A DNA stretch of 7,298 nt from an uncultured bacterium (GCA_903952785.1 CAJBHC010000021.1:1-7298), one strand, 5' to 3'. Numbered from the stretch's first letter, positions 1 to 6,068 are shown. Notes: a model not told the origin generated them from the sequence alone. Translations and numbers: made by a program.

Positions 1-90
1 TTTACCGTAAGTGCTGCATGTTGTTATAATGGAAGTAATGAGTTCATTACTATTGATTACTTCCAATTAAAACCATTACTTCATTTGTAG
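1..90 (+). CDS. Possible 3' end of an upstream frame, perhaps the missing N-terminal part of the surface protein
   Basis: From base 1 one frame stays open for 29 codons to a TAG at 88-90. Its translation runs FTVSAACCYNGSNEF and ends QLKPLLHL; the double cysteine and short strand-like stretches resemble the cysteine-rich protein that follows. The main gene's frame has an in-frame TGA at 54-56, so the two frames overlap at about 57-88. One extra base there, for example A5 instead of A4 at 69-72, would join them into one frame running from base 1 to 2456. Three readings are possible: the end of a separate gene, the real upstream part of the surface protein broken by an indel or assembly error, or a chance open stretch. 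Thirty codons is too short to choose. Confidence 0.3.
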   Translation, partial: FTVSAACCYNGSNEFITIDYFQLKPLLHL

Positions 91-97
91 TAATGGT
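31..97. repeat. Nest of mutually complementary CATTAC/GTAATG repeats over the first start codon
   Basis: Several perfect inverted repeats share one core. GGAAGTAAT (31-39) pairs with ATTACTTCC (56-64). GTAATG (35-40) pairs with CATTAC (45-50) across a four-base loop. GAAGTAATG (32-40) pairs with CATTACTTC (74-82). ACCATTACT (72-80) pairs with AGTAATGGT (89-97) across an eight-base loop. The last stem contains both the TAG at 88-90 and the ATG at 93-95. The pairings compete with one another, so an RNA could switch between folds that hide or expose the start codon. That role is inference; the repeats themselves are exact. Confidence 0.6.
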
Positions 98-2456
98 AGT
101 GAATTTCACCTTTGATGTAAAAACAGAAAAAATAAAGGTACCAGCTAAGGGTAGGACGCAATTAAAATATAGTGTATCTAAAACAGACACTTCAGTATAT
201 TTTTTGAATATCTCTGCTGATAATCAGGATATTAAAAAGGATAAAAGTGCATATGATATTAAAACAGAGTCAAATATAAGATTCACTGTTTCTGACTATG
301 ATTTTCCTAGAGTTAACTCATTCGGAGTTAACACATTCCCAATTAAAAAGGATCAGGAGGTGACTCTATTTACTTGTTATCATAATGGAGCGAGTCAAGA
401 AGCGCTTGCACCCCTCAATATCATAACAACTCTCTATGATGATAAAAACACAGTCATAGCTCAAACTGAATACGCCGGAAAGATTGGGGGAGATATAAAA
501 GCTATTATCAAGAAATTTACTCCGTCAAAAGATATTAATAACTTCAAAATAGTCACAACACTTAAAGATAGTAACGGGGCAATTATTGACACTATTGAAG
601 ATAACTATAACTGCAAAGACTTAGATCCTACATTGTGTTCAAAACCAAATACTAGCGTTGGAATTTCATTCATGAAAAATATTCCATGGTTATACACACT
701 CCTTGGTCTAGTGGTGTTTATCTTACTCTTGATATTTATAAAAAATAAAAGGCGTGGTAGTAAGATCTTGTCCTTGTTTATAATCTTTACTTTTATTTCG
801 ATCTCATGCGTGTCTGTCGGTAGACTGGAGGCAACAACAAGAAGTGCTGATTACGATGTTAACCTTACTCCTGGGACTGCAACCTATACTCTCACCGGAT
901 CCTTTCAAAAAGATTTTAATTTTGTTAAATCCGGAGTCAACTTAGTAGATTCTAGTGAAAATATAATAAATATTGGAGACAGATTTACTGCATCAACACT
1001 ACCTACCACGGGTAGCTGGGTGGTGGTAGGAGATGCAAATGATAGCCCACCAATGGATGGTAGATACTATTCAAAAGCTGATAAGGCTACAACTCCTGGT
1101 CTAAATGTAACTGGTGATCGATGGAGGTACTGGGACTGGACTCTGGGTGTGAGTAACCCCATTGAATTAGGTAATATTAAAATTACATCCTCTGATCCAA
1201 ACATTGTTTCTTGCAATAATTCTGGTTGTCTTGCAAACATGGCAGGTACTGCAACTATCACCGTTTCTTTTGAAGATATTTCTCAAGATGCTACGACTAT
1301 TGGTTATAAAGGAAATAGAAATATAGGTTTTGGGTATGTTACCTCCTATGCTTATACTGATACAGAAGATGTTGGTGATTATGAAAAATTACTTAAACAA
1401 TCTTTCTCTTTTGATCCAATCGTCTACACAATTACCGTTTCAGCAATCACTAATACTCCACAAACCACCTTATGTGGTGGGTATACCAATATAGCAACAA
1501 CGACAGCTACAGTAAACTGGACCTATTCAGATTCTGACAATGACCCGCAAACAAATTATCAAATACAGATTGCGACAGATTCAGGATTTAACGATGTTAT
1601 CCAGTCAATAACAGCTCCTGCTAATACAGTTGTATCAAATGTTCGTTCAGTGAATATTTCTGGTTTAACAGCTGGTACAACATATTATGCAAGAGTTAGA
1701 ACATATAATGATACGAACGGATGGGATTTTTGGACTGGATCTGTGGATGGAGGAGTATCTTGCGGGAGTTTTGTTACAACATGTGCTGGTGGAATCAATG
1801 TGTGTAAATCTGATGGAAATTATTATACATATTCTTGTGTAAGTAACTCGTGGGTGCCAACAGGACTAACTTGTGGGGGTACATGTGGAATTTCAGAGGT
1901 ATCAGAGGGTAATACTTTATTAGAAAATAATACAAATCTATGCAGCCCTGCTACTAGCATGAGGGTTATATCATTTCAAACACTATTAGCAGGACCAATC
2001 CCTCCAAGTGGGCACATATGGAACTGGAATTGTGAGGATAATAGCACTAACACCAATTTTTCATGTTCTGCAAAATGCGATAATGGTCTAACCTATTGTT
2101 TTGATACAAAGAAATGTTCGTTAAATTGTGGCGGTAGCACAACATCGTCAGTCTCACCGTTGCTTAATGTTTATGTTAGTCTAGAAAATCCTTACGCTAA
2201 TCAGTCTACATTAAAATGTCTAGCAAACTGGCATACAACAGTAACACCACTTACTGTACCGCTAGATGCTACCGTGTGTACATTAGACGGTAAAATTGTA
2301 AATAGAATGGAAAATAAATATAAAGTAAATATAGGTAGACATTCACTATCGTGTATAACAACTGTACCCGGTCAGAATGGTCTACCTGACACATCAAGTA
2401 GTTTTGTTACAAAACTATTTAGGTGTGTAAAAGCTCCAGAGTTAAAAGAAATGTAG
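93..2456 (+). CDS. Modular cysteine-rich surface protein with central membrane hairpin, Big_2-like and FN3 domains
   Basis: This 787-residue protein probably sits in the envelope and faces outward, as an adhesion or cell-contact protein; that role is inferred from its domains. Residues 1-190 form a beta-rich region with cysteines 95, 174 and 182. Membrane segment 1 is about 197-216, followed by the basic loop KNKRRGSK (217-224) and segment 2 at about 225-243. Under the positive-inside rule both flanking regions are outside. Residues about 363-392 resemble a Big_2 Ig-like domain ending GTATITV. Residues about 454-557 are a fibronectin type III domain with LTAGTTYYARVR and cysteines at each end (461, 557). 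Sixteen more cysteines follow, with NLC at 615-617 and WNWNC at 643-647, a CPR-style pattern. No C-terminal anchor or sortase signal is visible. The ATG at 93 is the only candidate start in the open stretch; it has no Shine-Dalgarno and no signal peptide, so the true N-terminus may lie upstream in another frame. Confidence 0.85.
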   Translation: MVVNFTFDVKTEKIKVPAKGRTQLKYSVSKTDTSVYFLNISADNQDIKKDKSAYDIKTESNIRFTVSDYDFPRVNSFGVNTFPIKKDQEVTLFTCYHNGASQEALAPLNIITTLYDDKNTVIAQTEYAGKIGGDIKAIIKKFTPSKDINNFKIVTTLKDSNGAIIDTIEDNYNCKDLDPTLCSKPNTSVGISFMKNIPWLYTLLGLVVFILLLIFIKNKRRGSKILSLFIIFTFISISCVSVGRLEATTRSADYDVNLTPGTATYTLTGSFQKDFNFVKSGVNLVDSSENIINIGDRFTASTLPTTGSWVVVGDANDSPPMDGRYYSKADKATTPGLNVTGDRWRYWDWTLGVSNPIELGNIKITSSDPNIVSCNNSGCLANMAGTATITVSFEDISQDATTIGYKGNRNIGFGYVTSYAYTDTEDVGDYEKLLKQSFSFDPIVYTITVSAITNTPQTTLCGGYTNIATTTATVNWTYSDSDNDPQTNYQIQIATDSGFNDVIQSITAPANTVVSNVRSVNISGLTAGTTYYARVRTYNDTNGWDFWTGSVDGGVSCGSFVTTCAGGINVCKSDGNYYTYSCVSNSWVPTGLTCGGTCGISEVSEGNTLLENNTNLCSPATSMRVISFQTLLAGPIPPSGHIWNWNCEDNSTNTNFSCSAKCDNGLTYCFDTKKCSLNCGGSTTSSVSPLLNVYVSLENPYANQSTLKCLANWHTTVTPLTVPLDATVCTLDGKIVNRMENKYKVNIGRHSLSCITTVPGQNGLPDTSSSFVTKLFRCVKAPELKEM

Positions 2457-2559
2457 TTAAAAGTACACAAAATATAGGAAATTATTCTTTAATAAAGCAA
2501 GTCTTTTTAAAATAAAAAACTCTGTGTATAACTTTATCATCTTTCTATGGATAGTTTAG

Positions 2560-2576
2560 TATATATATAGTAAAAT
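2560..2576 (+). promoter_or_regulatory. Possible -10 region for the small membrane-protein pair
   Basis: The 126-base gap 2457-2582 is very AT-rich. Near its end it contains overlapping -10-like hexamers: TATATA at 2560-2565, TATAGT at 2566-2571 and TAAAAT at 2571-2576. No convincing -35 box stands about 17 bases upstream. Transcription from here would start only a few bases before the ATG at 2583, giving a nearly leaderless mRNA. No GC-rich terminator hairpin is visible after the surface protein, so read-through is also possible. Confidence 0.25.
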
Positions 2577-2582
2577 ATAGTT

Positions 2583-2978
2583 ATGTTTGTAAATAAAGCT
2601 ACCATATTCATAGTTATGTTAATTGCAGTAATAATCTTCTGCTTGATGTCTTTGTTCTATATGAAAGTATCGTGTACAGGAATGTATGAGTCTTACATAG
2701 ATAAATCAAAACCAGTAATTGATCCGACGATCAATGAAAATGATTTACCTAAAAAATATAGGAGTACCGTGTGTATAAGAATAAGCCCACAAGAGTTTTG
2801 GCTTAAGCTAACAATCACACCTGAATTAAAACAAAAATTGATAATTTATTTTAACGATAATAAAGATTCTAGATACGATGTTTTTTTTGCAGCGGACGTT
2901 GCATTTAAAAATATTGGAGTTATGGGGTTAAATAGATACACCTTAATTAATTGGGCATCAAATAGTAATAATCAATAA
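2583..2978 (+). CDS. Small single-pass membrane or exported protein, family not recognised
   Basis: I do not recognise this 131-residue protein. An N-terminal hydrophobic segment at residues 7-27, after a lysine at position 5, is an uncleaved anchor or signal peptide. The remaining ~100 residues would be outside the membrane and are mixed polar with strand-like stretches such as EFWLKLTITPELKQKLIIYF. Two cysteines (31 and 64) could form a disulfide. The C-terminus is asparagine-rich (SNSNNQ). No Shine-Dalgarno precedes the ATG. The stop codon is separated from the next ATG by one base, so the two genes are almost certainly co-transcribed and translationally coupled, and may act together at the membrane. 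Continuous translation on a tight pair makes it likely to be a real gene. Confidence 0.7.
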   Translation: MFVNKATIFIVMLIAVIIFCLMSLFYMKVSCTGMYESYIDKSKPVIDPTINENDLPKKYRSTVCIRISPQEFWLKLTITPELKQKLIIYFNDNKDSRYDVFFAADVAFKNIGVMGLNRYTLINWASNSNNQ

Positions 2979-2979
2979 A

Positions 2980-3267
2980 ATGGGCAAAATAGTATATTTA
3001 ATATCTGGAATAATAAACTTAGGAATGATCAAAATTAGCCATGAATCTGTGTTGCCGTGTGCCTTTAATAGAAATGAGACTGAATCTGTGTCTTGTGCAA
3101 TTGCCACCCATTTATCATTCTGGTTTGGAATAGTGGGAATTTTTACCACTATTTTACTTCTGTTTGTTTTTAAGGATAAAGATACTCTTTTTTATAAGAT
3201 TATTAGAATGGTATTATTTACAAGTACATTGTTTCAACTAGCTTATCTTGTTCGGACTTTCTTATGA
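2980..3267 (+). CDS. Three-helix membrane protein resembling a truncated VKOR-type disulfide oxidoreductase
   Basis: The 95-residue product has membrane segments at about 4-18, 42-65 and 73-93. The loop between the first two carries cysteines 27 and 39. The cytoplasmic side is marked by KDKD (65-68) and lysine/arginine at 73 and 76, consistent with the loop facing outward. The order helix, loop with two cysteines, VSCAIATHLSFWFGIVG, helix matches the pattern of vitamin K epoxide reductase homologues, where a cysteine pair precedes 'S-x-x-x-x-FGIP'. Those enzymes re-oxidise thiol oxidoreductases and pass electrons to quinone through a CxxC in a fourth helix. That helix is absent here and the cysteine spacing is wider than usual, so catalysis cannot be assumed. 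The protein could be a degenerate or two-part VKOR, or an unrelated small membrane protein. It starts one base after the preceding stop codon. Confidence 0.6.
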   Translation: MGKIVYLISGIINLGMIKISHESVLPCAFNRNETESVSCAIATHLSFWFGIVGIFTTILLLFVFKDKDTLFYKIIRMVLFTSTLFQLAYLVRTFL

Positions 3268-3307
3268 TTTCTGTAATTTTCTAAATGAATTTTTCACTAG
3301 AAATCTC

Positions 3308-3326
3308 TTGACATCCATGCTATAAT
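3308..3326 (+). promoter_or_regulatory. Extended -10 promoter (TGCTATAAT) with an oddly close TTGACA
   Basis: TATAAT at 3321-3326 is a perfect -10 box, preceded by TG at 3318-3319, the extended -10 arrangement that can work without a -35 box. A perfect TTGACA lies at 3308-3313 but only seven bases away, too close to act as its -35 partner. At the usual 17-base spacing the sequence is TAGAAA, a poor match. Predicted transcription start is about 3332-3334, so the downstream ATG at 3342 would have a leader of roughly ten bases. Confidence 0.65.
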
Positions 3327-3341
3327 ATCCACCTAAAAGAG

Positions 3342-3869
3342 ATGATAATCGCCCAAAAGACCTACAAACATAAGTTGCTATTGCTAATGAAAGTTGGATT
3401 AGCGGTTTTTATGGTGGTTGTCTTTTTGGCACAAAATGCTGGTTCTGGGCTATATGAAGCTAAGGATTTTGTATACAAGAAACTCAACGGCATTGAGGCT
3501 CAATATTTTCTAAATAATCTTAATGCTCTTCCGGAACCTGATGAAGCCATATCTGGCCCTTCAGCTGAATCAACACAAGGTCTTAACCTAGAGACACTGT
3601 CCACTCAAATCTCTGCCCATATAAAAAATGCAGTTGAACCAATCTTGCTTCAAGAGGCAACAAGAGATGCTTCAATTTCAAAAATCAACTCTCCATTATT
3701 TGCTACACATCAAAACTCAGCAAATGTATTAATGTTTTCAATTATATTTGGACTACTTGCTATACTATTAATTGAAAGTTGCACGCTAATTTCAAAAAGC
3801 GCAGAATCGTTAAAACTTAAAAAGCTTCTAGCTTCAATTTCACCTAGATCTCCAAATCAAGTTATTTAA
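3342..3869 (+). CDS. Two-pass membrane protein with ~95-residue external loop, family not recognised
   Basis: I do not recognise this 175-residue protein. Hydrophobic segments lie at about residues 12-30 and 127-147. Basic residues before the first (KTYKHK) and after the second (KSAESLKLKK) place both ends in the cytoplasm, leaving residues ~31-126 outside. That loop is acidic and proline/serine-rich in its middle (LPEPDEAISGPSAES) and helical-looking later. A single cysteine (147) falls at the end of the second helix. The first ATG is chosen because it directly follows a strong promoter and gives a basic N-terminus; Met16 is an alternative. No Shine-Dalgarno is present. It lies upstream of dnaK on the same strand, but 138 AT-rich bases with their own promoter-like boxes separate them, so a shared operon is not required. 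Confidence 0.7.
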   Translation: MIIAQKTYKHKLLLLMKVGLAVFMVVVFLAQNAGSGLYEAKDFVYKKLNGIEAQYFLNNLNALPEPDEAISGPSAESTQGLNLETLSTQISAHIKNAVEPILLQEATRDASISKINSPLFATHQNSANVLMFSIIFGLLAILLIESCTLISKSAESLKLKKLLASISPRSPNQVI

Positions 3870-3885
3870 TCTACTTTTAAATTTA

Positions 3886-3946
3886 AGATTCAATCTAATT
3901 ATAATCTAAACTAGAATTGATTTTAAATCACGGCTTTTATTAGTAT
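3886..3946 (+). promoter_or_regulatory. Probable dnaK promoter region with small repeats
   Basis: The 138-base gap before dnaK (3870-4007) contains two promoter candidates. TATAAT at 3900-3905 lacks a good -35. TTGATT (3917-3922) and TAGTAT (3941-3946) are separated by 18 bases, each matching consensus at four of six positions. Around them are AGATT-C-AATCT (3886-3896), a direct repeat AATCTAA at 3892-3898 and 3903-3909, and the palindrome TGATTT-T-AAATCA (3918-3930). The standard HrcA operator CIRCE (TTAGCACTC-N9-GAGTGCTAA) is not present. The leader before the ATG is A/T only, with no Shine-Dalgarno. Confidence 0.35.
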
Positions 3947-4007
3947 TTTATTATCCAAAATATTACTCGTAAAATTAAAACAAATCAAATTAAATAATTA
4001 AATAAAT

Positions 4008-5939
4008 ATGTCAAAAATAATTGGAATAGACTTAGGAACTACAAACTCAGCGGTAGCGGTCATGGAGGCCGGAGCCCCAAAGATTCTAGAGAATGCAGAA
4101 GGTGCAAGAACAACTCCTTCAATTATTGCAATCTCAAAAACAGCGGAAAGACTTGTTGGACTATTGGCAAAGCGTCAAGCGGTGACCAATCCAAAGAACA
4201 CAGTTTATGGAATTAAGAGATTCATTGGACATAGTTTTGATGAATCCGGAGTTCAAGCAGACCTTAAAACCGTTGCTTATGAAATTTCAAAAGCAGACAA
4301 CAATGGAGTAAGTATTAAGATGGGAGATAAGAACTATACTCCTGAGGAAGTTTCAGCGATGATTCTTTCAAAAATAAAAGCAGATGTTGAAGCAAAGCTT
4401 GGCGAGAAAATCACTCAAGCTGTTATTACCGTTCCTGCATACTTCAATGATTCACAAAGACAAGCTACAAAGGACGCTGGAAAGATTGCAGGACTTGAGG
4501 TGATGAGAATTATCAACGAACCAACAGCCGCAGCACTTGCATATGGATTCAACAAAAAGAAAGATGAAAAATTAGCAGTCTTTGACTTTGGAGGAGGTAC
4601 ATTTGATATCTCAATTCTTGAAGTCGGAGATGATGTTGTTGAAGTTAAGGCAACAGATGGAGATCATAGATTGGGAGGACGTGACATTGACTACAAGCTT
4701 CTAAACTACATTGCTGATGAGTTCAAGAAGGAAAATGGAATTGATCTTAAGAAAGACCCTCTTGCAATGCAAAGACTTGATGAGTCAGCAGAGAAAGCAA
4801 AGATTGAACTTTCAACCGCAACAGAAACAGAGATAAACATTCCATTCATTGCAAACGATGATTCAGGACCAAGACACTTGGTGCTTAAGTTAACTCGTGC
4901 AAAATTGGAAGAAATTGCAGATGAATATGTTGAGCGTGCAATGCAAATCACAAAGCGTGCGATGGAGGCATCGCCATTCAAAGTTGGTGAAATCAATGAA
5001 GTAATACTCGTTGGAGGTCAAACAAGAATGCCAAAAATAAGAGAGGCTGTTAAGGCATTTTTTGGAAAGGAACCAAATCAAACTATTAACCCAGATGAAG
5101 TTGTAGCACTTGGTGCAGCAATTCAAGGTGGAGTTTTAGCTGGAGATGTAAAAGATATTTTGCTTCTTGATGTTATCCCACTATCACTCGGAATTGAGAC
5201 TATGGGAAATGTAGCAACAAAATTAGTTGAGAGAAACACAACTATTCCAACATCTCGTTCACAAATATTTTCAACTGCAGCTGACAATCAGCCTTCAGTT
5301 GAGATTCACATTGTTCAAGGAGAGCGCGCACTTGCAAAGGACAACAAGTCATTGGGGCGATTTATTCTCGATGGTATTCCACCAGCACCTCGTGGAATGC
5401 CACAAGTTGAAGTTACATTTGATGTTGATGCAAACGGAATTCTAAATGTGAAGGCAAAGGAAAAGACTACAAACAAAGAGCAATCAATTAGAATTGAAGC
5501 AAGCTCAAGTCTTTCAAAAGAGGATATTGAGAAGATGAAGAAGGATGCAGAAATTTACGCAGCTGAGGATGAGAAGAAGAAAACTGAGATTGAAGCTCGT
5601 AACACAGCTGATAATATGATCTACACTGCAGAGAAGGCTATCAAGGAAAATAAAGAGAAGATTCCTGCTGAAGTTGTAACTGGAGTTGAGGAAAAAATTT
5701 CTGCACTCCGCGCTATTAAAGACGCCGGAGAATTGGAAGCTGTTAAAAAGGCAACCGAGGAACTATCAACTGAGATGTCTAAAATTGGTGAGGCGATGAG
5801 TAAGGCTGGTGCGACACCTGAAGGTGGTGCAGCTGACACTGGCGAAAATGCCGGAACAGAGGCAGGATCTGGTGATTCATCTGATTCTTCATCTGAAAAA
5901 GTAGAAGGAGAAAATGTTAGAGATGCGGAGACAAAGTAG
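4008..5939 (+). CDS. dnaK: Chaperone DnaK (Hsp70)
   Basis: This is a full-length cytoplasmic Hsp70, 643 residues against 638 in E. coli. It binds exposed hydrophobic segments of unfolded proteins in an ATP-driven cycle, stimulated by DnaJ and reset by GrpE. The ATPase domain has IGIDLGTTNS at 5-14, Lys70 in GIKRFIG, Glu171 in NEPTAA, FDFGGGTFD at 192-200 (Thr198 matching the E. coli autophosphorylation threonine) and VILVGGQTRMP at 332-342. The interdomain linker ILLLDV is at 384-389, followed by IPLSLGIET, where Ile replaces the usual Thr. The substrate-binding domain runs to about residue 500 and includes the DVDANGILNVKA segment at 472-483. The helical lid is about 501-600. The C-terminal tail is rich in Gly, Ser and Glu and ends VRDAETK, not the EEVxDKK of E. 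coli. The start agrees exactly with the family. dnaJ follows; grpE and hrcA are not in the window. Confidence 0.99.
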   Translation: MSKIIGIDLGTTNSAVAVMEAGAPKILENAEGARTTPSIIAISKTAERLVGLLAKRQAVTNPKNTVYGIKRFIGHSFDESGVQADLKTVAYEISKADNNGVSIKMGDKNYTPEEVSAMILSKIKADVEAKLGEKITQAVITVPAYFNDSQRQATKDAGKIAGLEVMRIINEPTAAALAYGFNKKKDEKLAVFDFGGGTFDISILEVGDDVVEVKATDGDHRLGGRDIDYKLLNYIADEFKKENGIDLKKDPLAMQRLDESAEKAKIELSTATETEINIPFIANDDSGPRHLVLKLTRAKLEEIADEYVERAMQITKRAMEASPFKVGEINEVILVGGQTRMPKIREAVKAFFGKEPNQTINPDEVVALGAAIQGGVLAGDVKDILLLDVIPLSLGIETMGNVATKLVERNTTIPTSRSQIFSTAADNQPSVEIHIVQGERALAKDNKSLGRFILDGIPPAPRGMPQVEVTFDVDANGILNVKAKEKTTNKEQSIRIEASSSLSKEDIEKMKKDAEIYAAEDEKKKTEIEARNTADNMIYTAEKAIKENKEKIPAEVVTGVEEKISALRAIKDAGELEAVKKATEELSTEMSKIGEAMSKAGATPEGGAADTGENAGTEAGSGDSSDSSSEKVEGENVRDAETK

Positions 5940-5958
5940 TTAAACTATTTTTTACAAA

Positions 5959-5976
5959 TCGCGCGTTTCTGCGCGA
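5959..5976 (+). promoter_or_regulatory. GC-rich stem-loop just after dnaK
   Basis: TCGCGC (5959-5964) is perfectly complementary to GCGCGA (5971-5976), with a six-base loop GTTTCT. Such GC-rich DNA stands out in this AT-rich spacer. The T-run (5948-5953) lies before the stem and none follows it, so it is not a standard intrinsic terminator. It starts 19 bases after the dnaK stop and abuts a larger hairpin. Likely roles are protecting the dnaK 3' end or setting the ratio of dnaK to dnaJ expression; this is inference. Confidence 0.6.
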
Positions 5977-5977
5977 G

Positions 5978-6016
5978 CGAGTGTCTATCGTGCAAATATT
6001 GCACGAGGGACATTCG
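5978..6016 (+). promoter_or_regulatory. Long stem-loop in the dnaK-dnaJ spacer
   Basis: The inner stem TCGTGCAA-ATA-TTGCACGA (5988-6006) is a perfect eight-base-pair hairpin with a three-base loop. It is extended by an outer stem, CGAGTGTC (5978-5985) against GACATTCG (6009-6016), eight pairs with one G-U, across a two-by-two internal loop. The G-U pair and long stem favour an RNA structure; the A/T-centred inner palindrome could instead be a protein operator. It does not match CIRCE. No U-run follows, so an intrinsic terminator is unlikely. Confidence 0.7.
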
Positions 6017-6019
6017 TCA

Positions 6020-6025
6020 TACAAT
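6020..6025 (+). promoter_or_regulatory. Weak -10-like box upstream of dnaJ
   Basis: TACAAT matches the -10 consensus at five of six positions. The only nearby -35-like sequence, TTGCAC at 5999-6004, is 15 bases away and lies inside the right arm of the palindrome above. If real, it would give dnaJ its own promoter with the palindrome as operator, and a leader of about 37 bases. The evidence is weak, since such hexamers are common in AT-rich DNA. Confidence 0.2.
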
Positions 6026-6034
6026 TAATAAATT

Positions 6035-6051
6035 AAAGGAGGGTCGTCCTC
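6035..6051 (+). promoter_or_regulatory. Shine-Dalgarno-like AAAGGAGGG set far from the dnaJ start, within a small hairpin
   Basis: AAAGGAGGG at 6035-6043 is the only strong Shine-Dalgarno-like sequence upstream of any gene here. The gap from AGGAGG to the dnaJ ATG at 6069 is 26 bases, much more than the usual 5-10. No other start codon lies between them. GAGG (6039-6042) can pair with CCTC (6048-6051) over the loop GTCGT, which would mask the site. It may be a ribosome standby site, a temperature-sensitive element, or unused. Confidence 0.4.
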
Positions 6052-6068
6052 GAAAATCAAAACACAAA

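Noticed and set aside
57..92. Programmed -1 frameshift joining the entering frame to the surface protein
   Set aside because: The required shift is -1, but no X XXY YYZ slippery heptamer is present in the overlap; a simple indel is the easier explanation.
2487..2523. Terminator after the surface protein from the T-rich and A-rich stretches
   Set aside because: The possible stem AGTCTTTTT with AAAAAACT is almost entirely A-T with a bulge, too weak to call.
3265..3276. UGA read as glycine (alternative code of Gracilibacteria/SR1)
   Set aside because: dnaK and the glycine-rich dnaJ contain no in-frame TGA, and reading through the TGA at 3265 adds only three residues before a TAA.
4706..5126. 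Minus-strand open frames opposite dnaK, and similar ones opposite dnaJ and the surface gene
   Set aside because: They lie wholly inside well-supported genes, have low-complexity or unlikely compositions, and have no start signals; they are shadows.
5978..6016. CIRCE operator for HrcA between dnaK and dnaJ
   Set aside because: GAGTG occurs, but the TTAGCACTC-N9-GAGTGCTAA arrangement does not; the arms here are CGAGTGTC/GACATTCG and TCGTGCAA/TTGCACGA.
5959..6016. Rho-independent terminator after dnaK
   Set aside because: Neither hairpin is followed by a T-run; the T-run at 5948-5953 precedes them.
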